DNA of 64,000 bases from CAYUQT01 sp964596165. GTDB taxonomy: Bacteria > Planctomycetota > Phycisphaerae > UBA1845 > JAFGLZ01. The stretch covers positions 1 to 64,000 of the forward strand of contig CAZQTW010000006.1 in assembly GCA_964596165.1 (NCBI GenBank), written 5' to 3'. Position numbers and translations under genes: made by a program. The notes beneath the pieces are model-generated. The model worked only from the letters and a program-made list of their open reading frames with translations, had not been told where the DNA came from and searched no databases. Of the stretch, positions 25,900 to 33,409 are shown one piece after another; position 1 is the stretch's first letter; each line of letters opens with the position of its first letter.

Positions 25900-26676
25900 T
25901 CAGACACGCGCCTTCCTGCAGGAAACGCCTCCGCCGACCAATTCGGAGAACAGCATCCAGCCGAACAGCGTGTTGGTAACGAGGTATCGTCGCCACATCC
26001 GACGGGGTTCCTGTAGCACTCGGTAGAGCCATTCCATTCCCAGCCGCTGCCACACGAGCGGAGCGCGACGGACCTTTCCGGCGATCACGTCAAATGCACC
26101 ACCGACCCCATGGCAAACGGGAACACCCATGTGTTCGGACCAACGGGCCAGAAAGGCCTCTTTCTTGGGAGAAGTCATGGCCACGAACAGGATATCCGGT
26201 CGGGCCGAAGCAATCCGGTCCGCGACGTCCCGCTCCTCTCCGTCCGTGAAGTAGCCGTGGTGTCGCCCCGCGAGTCGAACGCGGGGATAGTGAACGGCCA
26301 TGTGTTCGCAAACGGCGTCCAAGACCTGATCGGTGGCGCCAAGGCAGAAGACCCGATACGCCCGTCTGTCGCCCAACTCCAGCAGGCGAACCATCAAGTC
26401 GATCCCGGCGATGCGAGCCGGCAGTCGCCTTCGCAGCAAGCGGGCGGCCCACACCACGGACATGCCGTCGGCGAGAATGAGGTCGGCCGACAGCACCGCC
26501 CGACGCAGCGTCTCGTCCCGATTCATGTTCACAAGCTTGGCGGCGTTGACGACGCCGATCAGTAGTCGGCGACGGTCGGCGATCGCCTTATCGGCGACCC
26601 CAAGAACCTCGTCCATCGTCAGTCCGTGGATGGGTACGCCGAAGATGTAACGGATGGACCGGGCATCTGCGACCAC
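25900..26676 (-). CDS. WecG/TagA/CpsF family glycosyltransferase
   Basis: A 258-residue GT26 enzyme. Recognisable parts are IFGVPIHGLTMDEVL, VVNAAKLVNMNRDE (the family's TxN-type loop with N), LILADGMSVVWAARLL, the ARPDILFVAMTSPKKEAFL motif with PKKE, and GVGGAFDVIAGKVRRAPLVW. It adds the second sugar to an undecaprenyl-linked primer. The upstream frame is open far back, but GTG 26676 has AGGAG 10 bases ahead and matches the family N-terminus. It overlaps the end of the fused sugar-transferase gene by 58 bases, so it is co-translated. Confidence 0.92.
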   Translation of the reverse strand: MVADARSIRYIFGVPIHGLTMDEVLGVADKAIADRRRLLIGVVNAAKLVNMNRDETLRRAVLSADLILADGMSVVWAARLLRRRLPARIAGIDLMVRLLELGDRRAYRVFCLGATDQVLDAVCEHMAVHYPRVRLAGRHHGYFTDGEERDVADRIASARPDILFVAMTSPKKEAFLARWSEHMGVPVCHGVGGAFDVIAGKVRRAPLVWQRLGMEWLYRVLQEPRRMWRRYLVTNTLFGWMLFSELVGGGVSCRKARV

Positions 26677-29600
26677 TCTTGGGAGTCTCCTACGCTGAGT
26701 GAGCCATGGGCCTGGGACAGCCGCGCGGTCTCTCCTTCCGACCACGCACAGAGGAGCCAGCCGAAATGGTAGGGTCGGCACTCGTAGTCCACGGAGTGCG
26801 GAGGCATGAGCGTGTTGATGAGGGGCACCCGAAGCGACGGATGGATGAGACTCGCCATCCCCTGAAGAAACCTGGCAAGCTTCCTCGGTTCGTGTCGCGC
26901 GACCTTTCTCCACACCAGCTCGGCCTCCACGTCGATCAGGGAACTCGCGGTTTCGGGTGCATTCATCAGCCACTTTAGGCCGCGAATGACGTTCGCCCCG
27001 TAGTCGACCCCACACGCCTCTCTCAACGCAAACAGCGCCATGGGCGCCATCGCGTCCTGATGAACGGAGTACACCGGATAACCTTCCACCACCTTGCCCG
27101 AACGGACGTCATAGTGCCACCACCACTGTCCGTCACGGCCTTGCAGCGAGCAGATGACGTTCGCACAGTGTTGGGCGGCCGCGCCCGCTTGGGCATTCCC
27201 CGTCCTCATGTGATAGTGGCTCATCGCCTGAATGGGATAGACCTGATCGGCGAAACAACCGATATGTCTTCGCCAGAACGACGACTTCGCGTCCTGCGGC
27301 CAGTGTGGAAAGAGACCGGATTCCGGTCGAAACGAACCGAGAAGTCGTCGTGCCAGGGCATCGGCCAGTTCTTCATCGGCGATCTCATATCCACCGGCCA
27401 GCAGCGCCAGCAGGGACCACGCCAGTTCGACGGTCGGATAGGGTTGTCGCGCCGGGTCCATCAGACGCAGCCGCTGAAGCGCTTTGTCGGCATTGGGATG
27501 CCCCAACACGCGAGCGGCCCACAGCACGAGGGCCACCTCACCCAAGTCGTCGGCCCCCTCGGCATCGTCCAACAGCCGGGCGCAGACCTCGTGCAGGTGC
27601 TGTCCGGCCAGCGCCCCCGCCGTCATCTCCTGAGGCTGACTGGCCAGCCCGATGAGCGTGATCGCCGTGTACCGCCTGCTTACGCCTTCGAGAACCTCGC
27701 CCCGTTCATCACGACGGATCCGAAACGCGAAAAGCCGCTCGCTCGGGCGGTACATGCGAGCAAGCCCTCGAATGGCCATCGACCTGAGTTGACGCACCAG
27801 CAGTTGCACGGCCCGGACCTCCGGCGTATCCTCCGCATTCATCGTCCGAGTCGCCGTCAGGACTTCAACTGAAGCCGCGCCGGCATCCGCTTGGCCTGCC
27901 GTCGGTTCCTGGAATGGGATCCACATGGGGATCGAAGCCGTTCTCGCCGCATCGTGCAGGCGGTCCGCCGGAATCAGTCGCGACACGGGCACCGACCATC
28001 GCCCGCCCATCGTCAAGACGGTCGAAATCAGGATCTTCAGGTCCAGCCACAAGGACATGTGGCGGACGTAAAGCATGTCGTAGTGGATCCACTGGTGGAA
28101 ATCCCCAGCCGCCCGTTCATGTCGACAGACCTGCCAGAGTCCCGTAATCCCAGGCCGGACCGACAACCGGGATTTCCGCCAGGGCACGCAGATCTGGTTC
28201 TCGCGGAAGGGAGAAGGCCGAGGTCCAATCAGACTCATCTGGCCCGCAACGACGTTGATCAGTTGCGGCAACTCATCGATGTTGGCCAGACGCAACCAGT
28301 GCCCGATTCCCGTCACGCGGGGGTCGTGCCGGAGCTTGAATTGCGGACCGTCCAAAGTGTTCTGTCCGTACAAACGTCGTTGGAGGTTGTGTGCTCCCTC
28401 GACCATCGTACGGAACTTCCAGCAACGAAACACCCTTCCGTCCTTGCCCTCACGTTCATCACCATACAGAACGGGCCCACGGGAAGTCACCTTGATCAGA
28501 ACGGCGGCTATCAAGAGCAGTGGAGAAAGAACCAACAAACCCAGAAGAGCCACGCCCACGTCCATCACCCGTTTCACCTGAGGATAGAGCGAGGATCGAC
28601 GGGCGCGGCCGACCGAGACCGTTTGCGTCGAGGCAAACGCCCCCCCCGGCAACGAACGTACGTCCTGCCTCGAACGCGCGGAATCGACCGGCTCCACCCC
28701 CTCCTCAGAAAAGGCCGACAGTCGGCCATCCCCGATGACACGATGACGAACGGTGGTCTCGCGCGAGACCTCGCTCCCCTGCAGCACCACACACTGGGCA
28801 ATCACCGAGTTGCGCCGAACGCGACTCCCCGATCCAAGTACCGTGGGACCAATGACGACGACATCCGGTTCGATCACCACGTCCGACTGGACAACGACCG
28901 GACCATAGATGCGCGTCGAGGGATGGATCCTGCACCGCTGGCCGACCCGGACACCCGGCACGAGAGTCGTATAGGACGCCGATACGTTGTGCGAGGGCGA
29001 CCGAACGATCATCTGCTCCGCCAAGCCGAGGAGCCCCCGCTCGTCGGTCAAGTCGACCGTACTCCCCGGAAGTGGAATATCCTGGCTGGGTATCGCGCCG
29101 ACCGACAGCGACTGCCGAAGCTCCGACAGCGACGTAAAAGGCATGTCACTGACAAGCCTCGCGGACGACACGGAGACCAGTGACGCTATCACCCCCGAGG
29201 TACAAAGCCAGGTCACGCCTTCGTAATACCGTTGAATCCTCCGGACGTTGCCGTTTGCGTCCAGATGGACGTATTCCTTGGTGTCGTCCGAACCGGATTC
29301 CATGGCCACCAGGTGTTTCGCACAGGGATCAGCTGTCCGGTTCTCCAGGAGCGCGGCCAGATCGAAGTCTCCGGCCGGAAACCGTCTGGGATCCATAAGC
29401 AGAAGCCAGTCCGAGGGCTCGTAGGATGCCAACTGTCTGCCGAACCTTTCAATGGGCACCACCGCATGAACCGTCAGCCCCGCCTCACGAACCGCCTGTT
29501 CGTAGTCGGTGTCGGGCTCGAACGTCGGCACAACCGTGATGGCCTCGCGGGTGATCCGACCGATCTGGCCGCGGAGAACGCCCAAGAACACCTCGACGCC

Positions 29601-29687
29601 CAGCGGCGCGAGCAGTAGGGATCGCGGGGCCCCGCTGTCCCGCAAATAGGAAGGGCGTGAATCGATGATGAAAGGAAAGACGGCCAT
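26619..29687 (-). CDS. fused protein: degenerate nucleotidyltransferase, beta-helix, sugar-1-phosphate transferase, alpha-toroid
   Basis: A 1022-residue single frame. Residues 1-215 resemble a sugar nucleotidyltransferase without its signature loop. Residues 244-306 are hexapeptide left-handed beta-helix repeats (GVRVGQRCRIHPSTRIYGPV). Residues 368-565 are a bacterial sugar transferase that starts polysaccharide synthesis on undecaprenyl phosphate: hydrophobic re-entrant helix 376-398, WKFRTM, ANIDELPQLINVVAGQMSL, IGPRPSPF, RPGITGLWQV. Residues 615-985 form an alpha-helical toroid-like domain with GQWWWHYD and YPVYSVHQDAMAPMALFAL, resembling terpene-cyclase or lyase-type barrels. It starts 8 bases after the tyrosine-kinase stop and overlaps the WecG-like gene by 58 bases. 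The sugar-transferase core is certain; the outer domains are inferred. Confidence 0.85.
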   Translation of the reverse strand: MAVFPFIIDSRPSYLRDSGAPRSLLLAPLGVEVFLGVLRGQIGRITREAITVVPTFEPDTDYEQAVREAGLTVHAVVPIERFGRQLASYEPSDWLLLMDPRRFPAGDFDLAALLENRTADPCAKHLVAMESGSDDTKEYVHLDANGNVRRIQRYYEGVTWLCTSGVIASLVSVSSARLVSDMPFTSLSELRQSLSVGAIPSQDIPLPGSTVDLTDERGLLGLAEQMIVRSPSHNVSASYTTLVPGVRVGQRCRIHPSTRIYGPVVVQSDVVIEPDVVVIGPTVLGSGSRVRRNSVIAQCVVLQGSEVSRETTVRHRVIGDGRLSAFSEEGVEPVDSARSRQDVRSLPGGAFASTQTVSVGRARRSSLYPQVKRVMDVGVALLGLLVLSPLLLIAAVLIKVTSRGPVLYGDEREGKDGRVFRCWKFRTMVEGAHNLQRRLYGQNTLDGPQFKLRHDPRVTGIGHWLRLANIDELPQLINVVAGQMSLIGPRPSPFRENQICVPWRKSRLSVRPGITGLWQVCRHERAAGDFHQWIHYDMLYVRHMSLWLDLKILISTVLTMGGRWSVPVSRLIPADRLHDAARTASIPMWIPFQEPTAGQADAGAASVEVLTATRTMNAEDTPEVRAVQLLVRQLRSMAIRGLARMYRPSERLFAFRIRRDERGEVLEGVSRRYTAITLIGLASQPQEMTAGALAGQHLHEVCARLLDDAEGADDLGEVALVLWAARVLGHPNADKALQRLRLMDPARQPYPTVELAWSLLALLAGGYEIADEELADALARRLLGSFRPESGLFPHWPQDAKSSFWRRHIGCFADQVYPIQAMSHYHMRTGNAQAGAAAQHCANVICSLQGRDGQWWWHYDVRSGKVVEGYPVYSVHQDAMAPMALFALREACGVDYGANVIRGLKWLMNAPETASSLIDVEAELVWRKVARHEPRKLARFLQGMASLIHPSLRVPLINTLMPPHSVDYECRPYHFGWLLCAWSEGETARLSQAHGSLSVGDSQEWSQMPGPSVTSSAYPSTD

Positions 29688-29695
29688 GCTCCCCC

Positions 29696-31993
29696 CTACG
29701 CGGACTCACCGTTCGAATGGGTTACGGCCGTCGAAGTATAGTACGTGTAGTAGCCGTAACCGTGTCGCCCATGATGACCGGATCCGATGAAGACCGTGCC
29801 GAGCAGCCTTGCGCCCGCGGTGATCAGACACGCCAGCCCATCAACGACGTCGGCTCGCAAACAATGTCGTTCCCGAACAACCAGGATCGTTCCATCCGCC
29901 TGTTTCGACAGGATTCGTGCGTCGGCCACCGGCAGCACGGGAGAGGCATCCAACATGACGATGTCGTACCGATCGCGCCAACGACGCAGGCAGGCGGAGA
30001 ATGCCCCGTTAGCCAGAAGCTCGGTGTCCTCCGGCAGTGTCGCTCCGGCCGGCAATACGTCAAAATGGGGCATATCGGAGTGCACAATCACTTGGTCGTC
30101 GGATGACTCGCCCCGAAGCAAGGACACCAGCCCCGGCCCCGTTTCCATGCCCAGCCGCCCGGCCACCGAGGGGTTCCGCAGGTCCGTGTCGACCAGGAGG
30201 ACTTGCTTGCCGCACTGAGCCAAGCTTCGGGACAACATGATGGCCACGGTCGTCTTGCCGGAACCAGCCCCAGAACTCGTGACCAGCACCGTGCTGCCGT
30301 GCGTACCGTCGAGCCGTTCAAGCAAGGCGGTGCGCAACATGCGGACGTATTCGTTGCGAATCGAGTTCATCTGAGGCGGAACCGCCGCCGTATCCTGAAT
30401 GAACGGCAATTGACCCAGGAAGGGCGCACGGATGTTCCGCGGCAGCTCGTTCACCTCGCAAATGGTCCGATCGCGAACGGCGCGAAGAAAACCGATCCCG
30501 ACGCCGACGCCCAGTGCCGCGACCACGGCCATGATCGAGAACACCGGCCGGCGGTCCTTGTCGGGCTGCGAGGCGGGAAAGGCCTTCGCCAGAATCTCGA
30601 TGGAACCTGGGACATTTCGCTCCATGGACTTCTGGTCCAAACGCGTTCGCACCGCTTCATACAGCTCTCGCGAACGCCGAATAGCCTCCTCCTCCTTCAT
30701 CAGCATCTGGGCGCTGTCGAATGCCCGATCGAAACTGGCCTTCTGTTTCCGGGTGTCCTCGACCAGAAGTTGTTCCTCACACTTCAGCAGTTGAAGGCGC
30801 TGGCGAGCAACCCGAAGCTCATCCGGCGCCGACCGGCCCGTGACGGCCTCCGCCTCCACGGGGGGCGTCCGTTGAACGCTTCGCTGAAGATCCAACTGGT
30901 GCTCCCGCGCCTTAAGCAGTTCCTCATAGAGGACCACTTGGTCTTTCAGATCGGTCATGGCAGGATGGGCATCGCCCAACCGTCCCCGCTCAACCTCGAC
31001 CCGGTGCTGGGCGGTCTTCAGGTCGATCCGGAGCTTGCGCCATTCCGGGTCCTGCTCATAGAACAACTTGTCGGGCGGCGCGGGATTCGAAGTCGGTGCC
31101 GATGTCGGTTGCTCCGCAATACGGGTCAGCTCTTTCTCCTGATAATCAACCGTGGCAATCTGTCGCCGCAACTGTTCAAGCTTGGCCTCCATCTCATCAA
31201 GACGGACCCTTCGTTGAGCGATCAGTTCGTCGGGCGCGCCCGTTCCGAGCTCCTTACGAAGCCTGGCAGCCACCTTTTCGCGTCCCTGGATTTCATTCTC
31301 AAGCGAGCTCAATTCCTCGGAAAGCTTCCGATAAAGCATGTCGTCGGTTTGTTCCGAACGTTCGGAGACGTACCTCACGTACTGGTCCAGCACGGCGTTG
31401 ACAATCACGGCGGCATCGCGTGCGTTGGGCAATGTCATGCTCACATCAATGACTTCGGTCTGACCTCGTGGTCTGACGGCAAGACCGTCCCGCAATCGAT
31501 CCAGCGCGGGTTGCATGGTCCGGAACACCGACCTCGGAGGGTTGCGGTACCAGTCGGTCTGTTGCACGTCGGTCTGGTCCAGGACGCGCTGCAGGACTGT
31601 GGGACTTCGAATAACCGAAACCTGGGTGTTCAGATAGGACTGGTAGAGGGGGATCAGACCATTGTCTTCGGTCTTGAAGACCACGCGCGGAATGATCGGC
31701 CGCACCCGGATTTCCGCCGCCGCTCGATAGCCGGGTATCATCAGGGCCCATATCGCGGCGAGGGAAGATCCTGCAACCACCACGAATGCAAGCAGGATGG
31801 TCCATTTGAACCGAAGCAGGTGTCCCCACGCGAACGGTCCGACTTCACCCCCGACGTGCGTTCCCCAATCGGAGGAGAGCGGTTCGCTCGCCGGGTTCGA
31901 CCGCCCGGAGACCACGGCCCCATGATCCCTGGCAACTACCGCACCAGTTGGCGCGGAGCATGATCGCTCTGTTCGTCCGTCTTGCCTTGACAT
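29696..31993 (-). CDS. Wzc-like polysaccharide co-polymerase / BY-type tyrosine autokinase
   Basis: A 765-residue inner-membrane protein. TM1 lies near residues 61-83, a long periplasmic coiled coil at about 218-436, TM2 near 484-503, and then the cytosolic kinase. The kinase has Walker A SSGAGSGKTT (573-582), Walker A' VLLVDTDLRNP and Walker B DIVMLDASPVLP. It ends in a tyrosine cluster (GYGYYTYY, 745-752) that these kinases phosphorylate. It controls polysaccharide chain length and export through phosphorylation cycling. ATG 31993 has GGGGGGA upstream; the gene overlaps the preceding one by 58 bases. No cognate phosphatase or Wza exporter is visible. Confidence 0.93.
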   Translation of the reverse strand: MSRQDGRTERSCSAPTGAVVARDHGAVVSGRSNPASEPLSSDWGTHVGGEVGPFAWGHLLRFKWTILLAFVVVAGSSLAAIWALMIPGYRAAAEIRVRPIIPRVVFKTEDNGLIPLYQSYLNTQVSVIRSPTVLQRVLDQTDVQQTDWYRNPPRSVFRTMQPALDRLRDGLAVRPRGQTEVIDVSMTLPNARDAAVIVNAVLDQYVRYVSERSEQTDDMLYRKLSEELSSLENEIQGREKVAARLRKELGTGAPDELIAQRRVRLDEMEAKLEQLRRQIATVDYQEKELTRIAEQPTSAPTSNPAPPDKLFYEQDPEWRKLRIDLKTAQHRVEVERGRLGDAHPAMTDLKDQVVLYEELLKAREHQLDLQRSVQRTPPVEAEAVTGRSAPDELRVARQRLQLLKCEEQLLVEDTRKQKASFDRAFDSAQMLMKEEEAIRRSRELYEAVRTRLDQKSMERNVPGSIEILAKAFPASQPDKDRRPVFSIMAVVAALGVGVGIGFLRAVRDRTICEVNELPRNIRAPFLGQLPFIQDTAAVPPQMNSIRNEYVRMLRTALLERLDGTHGSTVLVTSSGAGSGKTTVAIMLSRSLAQCGKQVLLVDTDLRNPSVAGRLGMETGPGLVSLLRGESSDDQVIVHSDMPHFDVLPAGATLPEDTELLANGAFSACLRRWRDRYDIVMLDASPVLPVADARILSKQADGTILVVRERHCLRADVVDGLACLITAGARLLGTVFIGSGHHGRHGYGYYTYYTSTAVTHSNGESA

Positions 31994-33165
31994 CGAGTTC
32001 CCCCCTCGTGGTCCGCAAGCCGCCGGCCGCCGATCTCGACGATGCCGGTTCCGACGGAGTCCATGGAACCGGAAACCGTCGCAACGACGCCGCGGCGCGT
32101 GACGGCACGGAGAGTCCGGCTGCAAGCCTGCTTGATTCCATCAGCCCAAGTCCGCAGGTGCGAAACAGCCGAATGCCTGGCCTGCATATGAATGACGCCG
32201 TATAGCCTGGCTTGGGGGTCTACGACTGCCTCATTCGTCAATACACAACGATCCACAACACTACCGCGATTGACCGTACACCGATCCCAGAGGACCGAGC
32301 GGCACACCACGGCGGATTCCCTCAACAAACACTCCGCACCGATTGAGGTGGGTCCGACGACCGTCGCGAGGCCCTCCACCCGAGTCCCCGGCCCGATCAG
32401 AACCGGCCCGATCAGATTGGCTCCCGGCGCGACGTCGGCCGAAGCGTGGATGAACCCCTCTCCGACGACGCGGTATCCCGGCATGGGCGGGGATTGGAGC
32501 GCCATTTCCTCCAACAAGCACCCATTCACGGAGAGATACGTCGCGGCATCCGTAATCCTCGGGCACTCGCCCTCGGCCATGTACGTCATGACGTGCTCGC
32601 CCGAGACATGGAGCAGTGGAATAAGGACTTCCTTCGTATCCTGATAGCTGGTGTCGCGGATGTAATCGAGGGCTCGCCTGTGAAACACGTAAATCCCTGT
32701 GGGAACAAGGTGTTCCTCCGCATTGACCGCTTGTCGATCCGCCCGAACCACGACCGTCGCCGCCGCCCCCGACCGGCAATGCGTCTCGATGAGTCTGGCC
32801 AGGTTGATCCTCGGGATGATCGTGCCGTCGACCACGACGAATACGTCCGCGTCGCTGTTTCTCACCGCATCTTTGGTGCATCCCGCGGGTCCACGGGGTA
32901 TCAAATCTTCATAGTAGTCGAGGGACACCCCGAGCCGCGAGCCGTCACCCAGACAGCTCCGAACGATTCTCGAAGAGCTGTTTGCACAAATCGTGGATCG
33001 AAGGACGCCCCCGCCCTTGAGCCAAGTCAGCACATGGAATATCAACGGTAGATGGCCCACGGGCACGAGCGGGCGCAGGAGGACCGTTTCGAAGAAAGGC
33101 TCATCCCACGGGAGGGCTCCCGCCAGGACGACTCCCTCGACCCTACAATCTGGTCCGGCCGACAT
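31936..33165 (-). CDS. degenerate sugar nucleotidyltransferase with left-handed beta-helix
   Basis: A 409-residue protein with the layout of mannose-1-phosphate guanylyltransferase / NDP-sugar pyrophosphorylases: Rossmann-like domain (1-~225), then hexapeptide repeats (~238-328; VLIGPGTRVEGLATVVGPTS). The pyrophosphorylase signature (GGxGTRLxP...PK) is replaced by LAGALPWDEPFFETVLL then RPLVPVG. The usual NGD metal motif reads VVVDGTI, and the W-x-DIGT segment reads RITDAATYL. Nucleotidyl transfer is therefore doubtful; a regulatory or scaffold role is an inference. ATG 33165 has GGGAGG at 6 bases; ATG 33171 abuts the ribosome binding site. It is probably the first gene of an EPS sub-operon after a 242-base gap. 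Confidence 0.75.
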   Translation of the reverse strand: MSAGPDCRVEGVVLAGALPWDEPFFETVLLRPLVPVGHLPLIFHVLTWLKGGGVLRSTICANSSSRIVRSCLGDGSRLGVSLDYYEDLIPRGPAGCTKDAVRNSDADVFVVVDGTIIPRINLARLIETHCRSGAAATVVVRADRQAVNAEEHLVPTGIYVFHRRALDYIRDTSYQDTKEVLIPLLHVSGEHVMTYMAEGECPRITDAATYLSVNGCLLEEMALQSPPMPGYRVVGEGFIHASADVAPGANLIGPVLIGPGTRVEGLATVVGPTSIGAECLLRESAVVCRSVLWDRCTVNRGSVVDRCVLTNEAVVDPQARLYGVIHMQARHSAVSHLRTWADGIKQACSRTLRAVTRRGVVATVSGSMDSVGTGIVEIGGRRLADHEGGTRCQGKTDEQSDHAPRQLVR

Positions 33166-33321
33166 TCCCATCCTCCCGCCTGAAGCGGAACCCTGAGCCC
33201 GTACCAGAGATCCTTGGTGAATTCAACTATCCGTAAAGAGCGGAAACGCCAAGCAGCAAAGACGTTGTGATTAGATTGCCCGTATGGCTGATGGCCCGCC
33301 TTCTACGAATGTCCGCTTAAG

Positions 33322-33409
33322 TTGACTTCCGGCCCCACTGAACGATATCAACTATAGGTCATGACACCATTCAGGTCCAACAGGGTACGGACCTTTTGAG
33401 AGTTTTTTT
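33322..33409 (+). ncRNA. candidate small RNA antisense to heparinase gene end
   Basis: Plus strand: TTGACT (33322-33327), an 18-base spacer and TATCAA (33346-33351). Downstream are the hairpin AGGTCC/GGACCT (33373-33394), TTTTGAGAG and a seven-T run (33403-33409). There is no plus-strand gene here. A ~55-base RNA would end on the heparinase stop codon. Weak but self-consistent. Confidence 0.3.

Noticed and set aside
27891..29183. A 430-codon plus-strand frame
   Set aside because: It lies opposite the fused sugar-transferase gene, and its composition is that of a shadow frame.
30203..31963. A 586-codon plus-strand frame
   Set aside because: It lies opposite the tyrosine autokinase; no motif, skewed composition.
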